Source of the DNA: Pannonibacter carbonis
Lineage (GTDB): Bacteria; Pseudomonadota; Alphaproteobacteria; Rhizobiales; Stappiaceae
Length of the DNA stretch: 64,000 nt
Assembly: GCF_003012935.1 (NCBI RefSeq)
Contig: NZ_PUDR01000008.1
Location: 186,001-250,000 of the forward strand
Direction of reading: 5' to 3'
In this document: piece after piece, positions 44,118 to 55,583 of the stretch
Position numbering within the stretch: the stretch's first letter is position 1
Layout: every line of letters begins with the position of its first letter
The notes under the pieces: model-generated
Seen by the model: only the letters and a program-made list of their open reading frames with translations
Told to the model about the DNA's origin: nothing
Database searches by the model: none
Position numbers and translations under genes: made by a program

Positions 44118-45635
44118 TCACAGCTCAGGCATCTGGCCGGGCGGGACAATGATCCAGTTGACCCGCAGCGGTGGCCACTCTGCCGGAGCCGCATAGGGGA
44201 TATCAGCGAAGCCATCTCGGATCCGGTTCGGGTAGATCTCCGCAAGGGTGCCGGTGGGGACCTCGCTGTCGCCGGTCCAGAGCACCAGCACGCCGCGTGT
44301 CTGGACATCCTGCGGATCGATCCAGGGCGCCACAGCTGCCGTGTGGTCGGTGAAGAGGGAAGGGCGATCGGGCGAGAACAGGGTGGCATGCGCCGCTGGC
44401 CACATGTCGCCTGCCACATAAGCCAGTGGCAGGTCCGTTGCCTGCCGCCAGGCGTCGGTGACGACGCGGGCGAGTGCGTCGCCGGGGAAATGGATCCGTG
44501 TTGGCTTGGACTTGAACATCGGCTCCACCAGGGCCTGCGCGGTGACCACGCCCAGGAACAGGAGCTGGATGGCAACAGCAGCGCCGAGGGCCCGCCGCAG
44601 CGACCAGACGGCTGTCCTGTTGGCCACAAGCTGCACCAGGACAATGCCAATGAGGGTGAACATCGATGCGCCCCACATCTGCTTGAACTCGCGTCCTGTG
44701 ACGCCGGAGACAAGCAGAACCACAGCCAATGGAGCCAGGGTGAACCAAAGCATGAAGCGCAGGTCTGGCTGTGTGCCGGGCGCAGCGACGAGATTTGGCC
44801 TAGCTCTCAGAAGCGCCCGCAGTCCGGACAGGCCAAGGCCCGCGGCCAGCACCAGAAGGACCGGGGCGAGACTGCCGATCTGGCCCGCCAGGAAATTTGC
44901 CGGATAGAGCAGGTGATCAAGCCAGGTTTCAGCCGGCATGCTGCGGTCGGCTGCATAGGTGAAGGTCAGCCAGTCTGTCTCCAGCAGCCAATAGACATGC
45001 GGGATGAACAGAATGGCGCCCGTGGCCATGGCGACATAAGGGCCGGGGGTTTTCAGGCAGCGGCGGGCATCGGCAAAGACGAGCGCATAAAGCCCGATGC
45101 TGCCAATCAGAAGCGCTGCGAAATATTTGGCATAGAGCCCTGCAGCCGCCAGGAGGCCGAGAATCAGCCAGTCGGTGAGGGCGCCTCGTCGCAAGGCTCT
45201 GTGGAAGAACAGCAGCATGCCGGCCCAGACCGGGATCTGCAGGATGTTGGGATTGAACTCAGGCGCAGGCAAGGTGAAGTAGAACGAGCAGCTTGTGGCC
45301 ACCAGGGCCAACAGGCTTTGCGGCCGGGACAGTCCGACATCCCGGCCCAGGCTCCAGATGAAGACGTAGGCGAGGACAAAGCAGATCTGGCTGAGCCAAT
45401 AGGCACCAAAGGCATGCCCGCCGGTGACATGGAAGCTCGCCTCCAGCAGCCATGCCTGCAGCGGCGGGTGCTTCGTGTAGCCAAGGGCGAGATCGCGGCC
45501 CCAGGCAAAGCCTTCGACAACATCCAGCGGCGGGTTGGGGAACAGCAGCGTCGGCAGCATTGCCCAGAGCAGGCTGAAGATCGCGACATAAAACACCGCC
45601 GTACGGCTGGCGGAAGCTACCGGGCGTTCGGTCAT
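44118..45635 (-). CDS. GT39/ArnT-like lipid-linked glycosyltransferase
   Basis: 505 residues, about eleven membrane helices. The N-terminal luminal loop after helix 1 contains GRDLALGYTKHPPLQAWLLE, the usual PMT/ArnT pattern where acidic residues contact the lipid-phosphate donor, and the C-terminal part is a soluble periplasmic domain. It uses a polyprenyl-phosphate sugar to modify an envelope acceptor such as lipid A or a glycan. Its start overlaps the gtrA-like stop by four bases, so the three genes are translationally coupled. Confidence 0.85.
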   Translation of the reverse strand: MTERPVASASRTAVFYVAIFSLLWAMLPTLLFPNPPLDVVEGFAWGRDLALGYTKHPPLQAWLLEASFHVTGGHAFGAYWLSQICFVLAYVFIWSLGRDVGLSRPQSLLALVATSCSFYFTLPAPEFNPNILQIPVWAGMLLFFHRALRRGALTDWLILGLLAAAGLYAKYFAALLIGSIGLYALVFADARRCLKTPGPYVAMATGAILFIPHVYWLLETDWLTFTYAADRSMPAETWLDHLLYPANFLAGQIGSLAPVLLVLAAGLGLSGLRALLRARPNLVAAPGTQPDLRFMLWFTLAPLAVVLLVSGVTGREFKQMWGASMFTLIGIVLVQLVANRTAVWSLRRALGAAVAIQLLFLGVVTAQALVEPMFKSKPTRIHFPGDALARVVTDAWRQATDLPLAYVAGDMWPAAHATLFSPDRPSLFTDHTAAVAPWIDPQDVQTRGVLVLWTGDSEVPTGTLAEIYPNRIRDGFADIPYAAPAEWPPLRVNWIIVPPGQMPEL

Positions 45636-46066
45636 TGTGGATCGGGATCCGTCTTTGCGGCAAATGCCCAGAACCGGGCACCGAGGAAAGTCAGTGGAGG
45701 CACGACGAAGATCGCAACGATGATGCCGATTGTATCGGACCAGGGGGTCAGTTGCAGCCAGGCGGCCAGCGCGCCGTTGTTGAGCACGAAACCGGCGGCG
45801 GCCAGCACGAAGAACCGACGCATGCGCCTGGCCGAACCGGTGTTCCGGTCCGACTGGAAGCTCCAGTGATGGTGGCCGAAGAAGGACACCAGAAAGGCAA
45901 CGAGGAAGCCGCAGACATTTGCCGCCATGGCGGGAACTCCGCCATATTCGACGAGCGCGATGGCAACGGAGGCATGTACACAGGCAGCGGTGAGGCCGAC
46001 CGCGCCGAAGCGGGCAATGGTGCCGATTTCCCGCACCAGCCGGCGCCTGTCAGCCAGCGGTGTCAT
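45632..46066 (-). CDS. GtrA family membrane protein
   Basis: 144 residues, four membrane helices, with the GtrA patterns FGAVGLTAACVHASVAIALV and FLVSFFGHHHWSF. GtrA-like proteins flip polyprenyl-phosphate sugars made by a GT2 enzyme to the periplasm for a GT39/GT-C enzyme. It overlaps both neighbours by four bases (ATGA). Confidence 0.88.
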   Translation of the reverse strand: MTPLADRRRLVREIGTIARFGAVGLTAACVHASVAIALVEYGGVPAMAANVCGFLVAFLVSFFGHHHWSFQSDRNTGSARRMRRFFVLAAAGFVLNNGALAAWLQLTPWSDTIGIIVAIFVVPPLTFLGARFWAFAAKTDPDPQ

Positions 46067-47109
46067 TCGGCAGATCTGTCGGTGGGTAGTGCCGGCTCGT
46101 CTTTCGCGGCCGCGTAGTCGATGACATCCTGCACCAGAAATACCGGCCTCTGCTTGGTCTCGATGAACAGGCGTCCGACATATTCGCCGACGATCCCGAT
46201 CGAGAGCAACTGGAGACCGGAGAAGAACAGGACGCTGACCATCAACGAGGCGTAGCCCGGCACATCTATGCCGTAGATCAGCACGCGCAAGATCAAAAAC
46301 ACGGCATAGGCGATGGCAAGGGCCGCGACGGTTCCGCCGCCATACAGCCAGATCCGTAGTGGCACGGTGCTGAAACTCGTCAGGCCGTCGAGCGCGAAGT
46401 TCCACAGCCGCCAGTAGTTCCACTTGCCTTGACCAGCCCGGCGCAATGGCCGCTCGTAGGCAATGTAGGTCGAGGGGTAGCCGACCCAGGCAAACAGGCC
46501 CTTCATGAAGCGGCTGCGTTCCGGCAGGCGCTTGAGGGCGTCGACGACGCTCCGGTCAATCAGCCGAAAATCGCCCGCGTTGGCCGGCATGCTGATTTGC
46601 GTCAGCCGGTCAAAGACCTTGTAGAACAGATGCGCCGTGCCACGCTTGGCCAGGGTTTCCTGCGATCTGTCGACCCGCAGCCCATAGATGACATCAAAGC
46701 CGCTGCGCCATAAACTGACCATTTGCGGAATAAGTCCGGGCGGATCCTGGAGGTCTGCATCGAGAATGGCGACGATATCGCCGTGGGCGTGTTCCAGGCC
46801 AGCAGAGAGGGCGGCTTCCTTGCCGAAGTTCCGCGACAGTCCGATCAGCCGCCCCGGCAGGCCGGCTGCCAGGTGCCGGCTGATGATTCGCGCCGTGGCA
46901 TCAGTGCTGCCGTCATCGATGAAGACATACTCGACGGAGAGATGCAGCCCGGTCAGGGCCGCTTCGGTTTCTTCCAGGAAAATATCGAGAACCTCGGCCT
47001 CGTTGAAGACGGGCACGACGATTGACAACAGCGGGACTGCAGGGCGGCTCGCGGCCCTGCGCTCGGTGTAGATCGACTGGCCCGGCGGTGAGCTCTGGAC
47101 GTCGATCAT
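46063..47109 (-). CDS. GT2 polyprenyl-phosphate glycosyltransferase (GtrB/ArnC-like)
   Basis: 348 residues. A GT-A domain (LLSIVVPVFNEAEVLDIFLE, VFIDDGSTDAT, ILDADLQDPPGLIPQM with the DxD-type AspAlaAsp) is followed by two C-terminal membrane helices (about 260-310), as in GtrB/DPM1-like enzymes that load a sugar onto undecaprenyl phosphate. Start chosen at MIDVQSS (47109). It is the first gene of a three-gene glycosylation unit. Confidence 0.88.
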   Translation of the reverse strand: MIDVQSSPPGQSIYTERRAASRPAVPLLSIVVPVFNEAEVLDIFLEETEAALTGLHLSVEYVFIDDGSTDATARIISRHLAAGLPGRLIGLSRNFGKEAALSAGLEHAHGDIVAILDADLQDPPGLIPQMVSLWRSGFDVIYGLRVDRSQETLAKRGTAHLFYKVFDRLTQISMPANAGDFRLIDRSVVDALKRLPERSRFMKGLFAWVGYPSTYIAYERPLRRAGQGKWNYWRLWNFALDGLTSFSTVPLRIWLYGGGTVAALAIAYAVFLILRVLIYGIDVPGYASLMVSVLFFSGLQLLSIGIVGEYVGRLFIETKQRPVFLVQDVIDYAAAKDEPALPTDRSAE

Positions 47110-47197
47110 GCGGGCTTCCCCCTGCTGTCTCTTGGCTGCTGCCGGGGCCGCTGCCGGGGCCTGGATGCGTCCGGCAGCGCCGAGTGTCTTGCCGTCT

Positions 47198-50002
<2,805 letters not shown>

Positions 50003-50278
50003 ATGGCGGTCCTTCCAGATGGCGGGCGGCGGGCGAACGGATCAGTCCGGCGCGGCCCTCAAAAAAATCTCAATTGCGATCCAGGTTTGCCCGGCTTGCC
50101 TGCTTCAGAGCAACGGCAGGTCAGGACCGCAGGCTTCGCGCCAGGGGACTGACGCGCCGTCCGACAGATAAGAGGGGGTCGAATGCTTGTCAACGCCGCC
50201 GGTTTGCGCAAGTTTGCAGCGCCGTCCGCTTCTCTTCACGGGGAGGCAGGCATTAGAGTTCACACACAAGGACACCTC
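50003..50278. other. Divergent intergenic region secA / PPIase
   Basis: No gene seen. It presumably carries the promoters of both genes; I find no element near enough to consensus to place them. A run of seven A residues at 50061-50067 lies in the secA leader. Confidence 0.4.
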
Positions 50279-51142
50279 ATGTTCCGTTCCATCCTGCGCC
50301 AGCCGCTACGCACTGCCTTGATTGCAGCAACCGCGCTGACGCTTTCCGCAGCGTCCCTGACTGCCCAGGAGCCGGGCGACGTGGTCGCCAAGGTGGGTGA
50401 CACTGTCATCACCGAAGCTGATATCGCCTTTGCCGCCCGGGACCTCGGCCAGGAGTTGCAGCGGTTCCCGCCGGCCCAGTGGCGCTCGATCCTGACTGAC
50501 GTTCTGGTCGACATGACGCTTCTGGCCAAGGAAGCGGAAAAGGAAGGTCTGCAGAAAGACGAGGACTTCCAGCGCCAGGTCAGGTTCCTGACCACCCAGG
50601 CTCTGCGCAACGCCTATATCTCGCAGAAGCTGGAAGCCGGCATCACCGAAGCCGAGCTGAAAGCCGCCTACGACGCAGAACTCGCCAACTTCAAGGGTGA
50701 AGAAGAGGTCCGCGCACGTCACATTCTCGTGGCAAGCAAGGAAGAAGCCGAGAAACTGATCAAGGATCTCGATGGCGGGGCGGACTTCGCTGAACTCGCC
50801 AAGACCAATTCCAGCGACGGCTCGGCCGCCGCCGGTGGGGACCTTGGCTTCTTCGGCAAGGGCCGCATGGTGCCGGAGTTCGAAGCGGCTGCCTTTGCGC
50901 TTGAGCCGGGCGCCTACACGAAGGAGCCGGTGCAGTCGCAGTTCGGCTGGCATGTGCTGAAGCTGGACGAGAAGCGTATCCAGCCGGCCCCGGCCTTCGA
51001 GGATGTCCAGGACGGCCTGCGCAACAAGCTGATGCGGGACCGTTACACCGCACTGATGACGGAGCTGAAGGCGACCCACAAGGTGGAGATCGTTCAGCCT
51101 GAGGTGCCTGCTGCCGATCCGGCCAAACCGGCGCAGCAGTAA
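50279..51142 (+). CDS. Parvulin-type peptidyl-prolyl isomerase (PpiC/SurA-like)
   Basis: 287 residues. A signal peptide (to about 29) precedes an N-terminal helical chaperone region and one rotamase domain (about 145-240) with the usual VRARHILVASKEEAEKL, GDLGFFGKGRMVPEFE and FGWHVLKLDE blocks. It assists folding of exported proteins in the periplasm; location beside secA fits. The start at 50279 gives the signal peptide; a longer frame upstream is not needed. A related family member beside secA-argJ is common in rhizobia. Confidence 0.9.
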   Translation: MFRSILRQPLRTALIAATALTLSAASLTAQEPGDVVAKVGDTVITEADIAFAARDLGQELQRFPPAQWRSILTDVLVDMTLLAKEAEKEGLQKDEDFQRQVRFLTTQALRNAYISQKLEAGITEAELKAAYDAELANFKGEEEVRARHILVASKEEAEKLIKDLDGGADFAELAKTNSSDGSAAAGGDLGFFGKGRMVPEFEAAAFALEPGAYTKEPVQSQFGWHVLKLDEKRIQPAPAFEDVQDGLRNKLMRDRYTALMTELKATHKVEIVQPEVPAADPAKPAQQ

Positions 51143-51340
51143 GCTCCTGATCGTTCCGGCGGTGGCAGGACGCCCTTGTTCGCCGCCGCCGGAGCATGGA
51201 TTTCCGGGTCGGCTGTGCCGGCCCGCGCCCAGCAGTCGCAGCGCTTGTGTGCAGGCGGGGGCCTCCTCGCAAAACTGGTTGCGCGAGACGCGGCTGTCGG
51301 GCAAGTCTGCGCCAGTTTCCGCCCTGTTGACGAGGCTTTC

Positions 51341-52582
51341 ATGTCCACCGAGATTTCCCCGCTTGCGCCCAAGTCCTATCCCGACATGCCGGTGATCGAA
51401 GGCGTCCGCTTTGCCACTGCCGCCGCCGGGATCAAGTACAAGGGCCGCACCGATGTACTGCTGGTGCTGATGGACGCGGGTACGGAAGCTGCCGGCGTTT
51501 TCACCCGCTCGCTGTGCCCGTCGGCACCGGTGGACTGGTGCCGGGCGAACCTTCCCCATGCCACCGCGCGGGCGCTGCTGGTCAATTCCGGAAATGCCAA
51601 TGCCTTCACCGGCAAGAAGGGCAAGGCGGCGGTCGAGCTGTCGGCTGAGATCGTCAGCAAGGCCGTCGGTTGCGCTGCGTCTGAAATCTATCTCGCCTCG
51701 ACCGGTGTCATCGGCGAGCCGCTGCCGGCCGACAAGTTTTCCGGCGTGATCGGCGAACTCGTCAGCAGTGCGGCGGCGGGATCCTGGCTGGAGACGGCCA
51801 AGGCGATCATGACCACTGACACTTTCCCGAAGGTCGCGACCCGGACGGTGGACCTTGGCGGCACTCCGGTGACGTTGAACGGGATTGCCAAGGGCGCGGG
51901 CATGATCGCGCCGGACATGGCGACTATGCTGTCCTTCCTGTTCACCGACGCCCCGATTGCCGCGCCGGTGCTGCAGGTGCTGATTTCTGAGACTGTCGGC
52001 GGCAGCTTCAACTCCATCACCGTCGACAGTGACACGTCGACCTCGGACACTGCGCTGCTGTTTGCGACCGGCAAGGCCGCATCGCGCGGCGCTGCGCGTA
52101 TCACGGATGCGGCCGACCCGCGCCTTGCCGCTTTCCGCGTCGCACTTGGCGAAGTCATGCTGGAGCTGGCGCACCATATCGTTCGGGACGGCGAAGGCGC
52201 GCGCAAGTTTGTGGAAGTTCGCGTCGAAGGTGCAGTCAACGATGCCTCGGCCAAGCGGATTGCGCTGTCGATCGCCAATTCCCCATTGGTGAAGACGGCA
52301 ATCGCTGGCGAAGACGCCAACTGGGGCCGCGTCGTCATGGCCGTTGGCAAGGCCGGTGAGCCGGCCGACCGCGATCGTCTTGCGATCTGGTTCGGGGATG
52401 TGCGCGTCGCCGTCGAGGGCGAACGTGACGCCGGTTACTCCGAAGCTGCCGCATCGGCGGCCATGAAGCAGGAAAACATCGTCATCCGGGTTGACCTGGG
52501 GCTTGGCGAAGGCTCGTCCCGCGTGTGGACCTGTGACCTCACCAAGGCTTATGTCGAGATCAATGGCGACTACCGGAGCTGA
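51341..52582 (+). CDS. argJ: Bifunctional glutamate N-acetyltransferase/amino-acid acetyltransferase ArgJ
   Basis: 413 residues. The self-cleavage site [16 protein letters not shown] is intact, with the new N-terminal nucleophile Thr at residue 195 after cleavage into alpha and beta chains. ArgJ transfers acetyl from N-acetylornithine to glutamate and so recycles the acetyl group in arginine synthesis. The ATG at 51341 gives the family length; in-frame sequence further upstream is not conserved-looking. Confidence 0.95.
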   Translation: MSTEISPLAPKSYPDMPVIEGVRFATAAAGIKYKGRTDVLLVLMDAGTEAAGVFTRSLCPSAPVDWCRANLPHATARALLVNSGNANAFTGKKGKAAVELSAEIVSKAVGCAASEIYLASTGVIGEPLPADKFSGVIGELVSSAAAGSWLETAKAIMTTDTFPKVATRTVDLGGTPVTLNGIAKGAGMIAPDMATMLSFLFTDAPIAAPVLQVLISETVGGSFNSITVDSDTSTSDTALLFATGKAASRGAARITDAADPRLAAFRVALGEVMLELAHHIVRDGEGARKFVEVRVEGAVNDASAKRIALSIANSPLVKTAIAGEDANWGRVVMAVGKAGEPADRDRLAIWFGDVRVAVEGERDAGYSEAAASAAMKQENIVIRVDLGLGEGSSRVWTCDLTKAYVEINGDYRS

Positions 52583-52605
52583 TCCGGGGCATTGTCAGAT
52601 TTAAT

Positions 52606-52632
52606 CCGGATGTCAGATAAAAAGACGTCCGG
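52606..52632. repeat. Hairpin between argJ and mutT
   Basis: CCGGATGTC and GACGTCCGG pair (one G-T wobble) around AGATAAAAA. The left arm is part of an imperfect direct repeat (ATCCGG..TGTCAGAT occurs twice, from 52582 and from 52604). It may terminate argJ or be a regulatory leader; there is no U-tract after the stem. Confidence 0.4.
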
Positions 52633-52659
52633 GATTGTCCAGAATTGGAACAGCCCTCC

Positions 52660-53064
52660 ATGCGTATTGTTCTGGTTGTTGCCTGTGCTCTAATTGACAC
52701 TGATGGCCGGATCCTGATCGCGCAGCGGCCAGAGGGCAAGAATCTCGCAGGTTTGTGGGAATTTCCGGGCGGAAAGCTGGAGCCGGGCGAACGTCTTGAG
52801 GCGAGCCTGATCCGGGAACTGTCCGAAGAACTTGGGATCAGCGTTAAGGAAGCGTGCCTTGCCCCTTTAACCTTCGCCAGCCACGCTTACGAAGATTTTC
52901 ATCTCCTCATGCCACTCTATGTGTGTCGTCGCTGGGAAGGCACACCGCAGCCGCTGGAAGGGCAGGCCCTGAAATGGGTCCGCGCAGGCAAGTTGCGGGA
53001 CTACCCGATGCCTCCAGCCGACGAACCGCTGATCTCCCATCTCATCGGGCTGGTCGGCGCCTGA
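52660..53064 (+). CDS. mutT: NUDIX hydrolase, MutT-like 8-oxo-dGTP diphosphatase
   Basis: 134 residues. The complete Nudix box runs from G38 to G59 (GX5EX7REXXEEXG, with REL SEE at 52-57). The FPGGKLEPGE form and the sequence AQRPEGKNLAGLWEFPGGK match MutT, which removes oxidised dGTP. The start may be the ATG at 52660 or a TTG five codons upstream. It follows argJ by 77 bases and may share its transcript. Confidence 0.88.
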   Translation: MRIVLVVACALIDTDGRILIAQRPEGKNLAGLWEFPGGKLEPGERLEASLIRELSEELGISVKEACLAPLTFASHAYEDFHLLMPLYVCRRWEGTPQPLEGQALKWVRAGKLRDYPMPPADEPLISHLIGLVGA

Positions 53065-53108
53065 AACGAATGACGGAACGGCCAAGGACTGGCCGCGAGG
53101 AGCTGGGC

Positions 53109-53321
53109 ATGATCCCGACGGGTGGCAAACATTCCCTTCTGGCGGGCGCAAAGGCGCTGGCAAAGCGCTTTGCTGCGGATCAATCCGGGGCAACGATGGT
53201 CGAGTACGGCCTGCTTGTCGCGATGATTTCGGCCGCCATCATGGGAACGCTGTTGTCCATCAGTGAAGAGATCAAGACGGACTTCAATTACATTTCGGAA
53301 AATCTCGGCAAGGCCAAATGA
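53109..53321 (+). CDS. Flp family type IVb pilin, orphan
   Basis: 70 residues. A basic leader (to about 28) ends at ADQSG, followed by ATMVEYGLLVAMISAAIM: the Flp pilin processing site (Gly, then T-M-V-E-Y with the +5 Glu) and hydrophobic helix. Flp pilins polymerise into tight-adherence pili by the tad system; no tad or prepilin peptidase genes are in this window. AGGAG six bases upstream supports the ATG at 53109. Confidence 0.88.
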   Translation: MIPTGGKHSLLAGAKALAKRFAADQSGATMVEYGLLVAMISAAIMGTLLSISEEIKTDFNYISENLGKAK

Positions 53322-53326
53322 GGCCT

Positions 53327-53345
53327 GCCGGTCGAACTGACCGGC
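53327..53345. terminator. Stem-loop between flp pilin and methyltransferase genes
   Basis: GCCGGTC and GACCGGC form a perfect 7-bp stem with loop GAACT between converging genes. No U-tract, so terminator function is uncertain. Confidence 0.45.
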
Positions 53346-53353
53346 GAATAGCC

Positions 53354-54244
53354 TCAGCTCCCTGGTCCTTTTCGCATCGGATCGAGCGCGTCGGCCAGGC
53401 GCATCTTGGCGGAGCCAGGCTTCAGGGGCTTCTGCTGGCTTTCATGCGGCGCCCACCCAGACAGATAGATGACCTGGAACGTGGCGCGGATGCGTCCGTC
53501 CGCGTCGGCGTGGTTTGTCGCATAGAGCTCTGCCGCTTTCAGGACCACGGCCCTTGACAGGGGTTTGCGGCTGCGTTCGGAGAGGACAGAAGTCGCACCC
53601 ATCGCCTTCAGGTCCCGCATCAGGCCAAACAGGCTGTCGTAGCGAACCGTCAGCTTGTCCGTGTCGGTTACTGGCAAGGCGAAACCGGCTCGTTGCAGCA
53701 GGGCGCCAAGATCACGGGTGTCGGCAAAGGGGGCCACGCGTGGGCCGGCCCCACCTGTCAGTTCAAGCTCCGCCCGCATCAGGCAGTCGCGCAACTCGCT
53801 CAACGTCTCTCCGCCAAGGACGGCGGCCACGAACAAGCCGTCCGGCTGCAGCGCCCGGCGGATCTGAATCAGCGCGCCGGGCAGGTCGTTGACGAGATGC
53901 AGCGACAGGGCAGACGCTATCAGGCCGACGGACGCATCTTTCAGGGGCAGAAAGGCGTCGTCACAGACGAAATCCGGTGGGGACAGGTCCGGGTCGGCAA
54001 GGAACAAGTCGCCGCGCAGGACCGAAGTCGCACGCCCGCTGGCTGCCAGCGCCGCGCAAAGGCGTCCGGTGTGTCCGCCAAGGTCAACGGCGATGTCAAA
54101 CTGCCGTGTCACCGCCTGGAGCCTGTCGGCCAGTTCCTCGACGACGGCCGCGAGCAGGAAATCTGCGCCGTCCGTCCGCTGGATCAACGCCCGCTTGCGG
54201 CGGCGGGCGAACAATTGGCGGTCGAACAAATCCATCTGGGCCAT
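53354..54244 (-). CDS. NDUFAF5-like methyltransferase-fold protein
   Basis: 296 residues. It starts MAQMDLFDRQLFARRRKRAL, the usual beginning of the NDUFAF5/BioC-like group, and has a class I SAM fold whose glycine loop is DLGGHTGRLCAALA; LSLHLVNDLPGALIQIRRAL is also typical. In mitochondria NDUFAF5 hydroxylates an arginine of complex I subunit NDUFS7; alphaproteobacterial relatives probably do the same. BioC is the main alternative. The frame continues upstream but without family-like sequence. Confidence 0.75.
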   Translation of the reverse strand: MAQMDLFDRQLFARRRKRALIQRTDGADFLLAAVVEELADRLQAVTRQFDIAVDLGGHTGRLCAALAASGRATSVLRGDLFLADPDLSPPDFVCDDAFLPLKDASVGLIASALSLHLVNDLPGALIQIRRALQPDGLFVAAVLGGETLSELRDCLMRAELELTGGAGPRVAPFADTRDLGALLQRAGFALPVTDTDKLTVRYDSLFGLMRDLKAMGATSVLSERSRKPLSRAVVLKAAELYATNHADADGRIRATFQVIYLSGWAPHESQQKPLKPGSAKMRLADALDPMRKGPGS

Positions 54245-54414
54245 GATCCTGCTGACTTTCCTGGCGATCGGGGTTTCGTCCCTTGCCTCCCTATATGCCG
54301 TCCGACCTTCGAAGGTCAAAACTTCTGCTCGGCTTGTCATGAGACACGGCGGGACTTCGCGGCTTCCGTGACTTGCAGTAGTGTGACCATGTGCTGTTGC
54401 GGTGGAGCAGTCTG

Positions 54415-55191
54415 ATGGGGTTGGTGGTTTCGTCCTGCCTGAGGGTCGCGCGTGGCCTGCGCGGTTTTGCCCAGGCTGCCTTCGACGGCCTCCTGCCGCC
54501 ACGATGCCCGGTCTGTGACGCAGTCATCGCCGCCGACCACAGTCTTTGTCCGGCTTGCTGGACTGCGATGCCTTTTATCGAGGCGCCCTGGTGTGACCGG
54601 CTCGGGACCCCGTTTTCACATGATCTGGGCGAGGGAGCGCTGAGTGCGCGGGCCATCGCCGATCCGCCGGTCTATGACCGGGCGCGGGCGGCTACACTTT
54701 ATAAAGGGGCGGCCCGCGACCTGGTGCTGGGATTGAAATTCGGCGCCCGCCGGGATGTCGCCGGCTTGATGGGGCAGTTGATGGCGCGCAATGGCCAGGA
54801 TGTCCTGTTGCCGGGTAGCCTGCTTGTCCCGGTTCCGCTGCATCGCTTGCGCCTGTGGCAGCGGCGGTTCAACCAGGCGGCGCTGCTGGCGCAAGCTGTT
54901 GCCCGGGTCAGTGGTGTTGCTGTCGAGCCCTGTGCCCTGGAGCGCACCCGGCGGACGCGCCAGCAGGTGGGGCTCACTGCCAAGCAGCGGCAGGTGAATG
55001 TCCGCGGCGCGTTCCGCGTTTCGCCAGCCGGCCGTGACAAGATCCATGGCCGCAACGTCATACTTGTCGATGATGTCCTGACAACAGGATCGACGCTCGC
55101 GGCCTGTACCCGTGTGCTGCGGGCAGCGGGGGCTACACAGGTCGATGTGCTGACCTTTGCCATTGCCGATCCGGTAACCAATGACCTCTAG
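54415..55191 (+). CDS. ComF family phosphoribosyltransferase-like protein
   Basis: 258 residues. An N-terminal zinc-finger-like cysteine set (PPRCPVCDAVI, LCPACW) leads to a PRTase fold with the loop VILVDDVLTTGSTLAAC near residue 220. ComF is needed for DNA uptake in competent bacteria, but homologues are widespread where competence is unknown. GGTGGAG seven bases upstream supports the ATG at 54415 over a GTG at 54391. It is divergent from the NDUFAF5-like gene, the common arrangement in this group. Confidence 0.88.
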   Translation: MGLVVSSCLRVARGLRGFAQAAFDGLLPPRCPVCDAVIAADHSLCPACWTAMPFIEAPWCDRLGTPFSHDLGEGALSARAIADPPVYDRARAATLYKGAARDLVLGLKFGARRDVAGLMGQLMARNGQDVLLPGSLLVPVPLHRLRLWQRRFNQAALLAQAVARVSGVAVEPCALERTRRTRQQVGLTAKQRQVNVRGAFRVSPAGRDKIHGRNVILVDDVLTTGSTLAACTRVLRAAGATQVDVLTFAIADPVTNDL

Positions 55192-55323
55192 TGTTCTTAG
55201 CACTCGGAACGATCAGGCTTCGGTCTTGCCCTTGTGCCAGACTGTGCAGGGACAATATAAGCGGGTCGCTTAAGGGTGATGATCGGCCAGTGACCGGGCC
55301 GGATCGCCAGCAGGAGTTTCGAC

Positions 55324-55581
55324 GTGGTTGATGTGACCATCTACATTCGGCAGGGCTGCGGCTATTGTGTTGCAGCCAAGCGGCTTCTTGACAGCAAGGG
55401 TGTCCGCTACACCGAGCATGACGCAACGTTCAGCCCTGCCTTGCGCGCCGAAATGATTGGCAAGGCGCATGGCCGGACGACTTTCCCGCAGATTTTCATA
55501 GGCGGCCAGCATGTTGGCGGCTGCGATGATCTGCATGAGTTGGAGCGGTCCGGCAAGCTTGACCCGTTGCTCGCTGCCTGA
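55324..55581 (+). CDS. grxC: Glutaredoxin 3
   Basis: 85 residues. The active site CGYC is at C12-C15; TFPQIFIGGQHVGGCDDL carries the cis-Pro and glutathione-binding GGCDD motif. It is a dithiol glutaredoxin reducing disulfides with glutathione. GTG start with AGGAGTTTC upstream. Two bases separate it from the nitrilase-family gene, forming a grxC-nit-DUF1178 unit. Confidence 0.95.
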   Translation: MVDVTIYIRQGCGYCVAAKRLLDSKGVRYTEHDATFSPALRAEMIGKAHGRTTFPQIFIGGQHVGGCDDLHELERSGKLDPLLAA

Positions 55582-55583
55582 GG

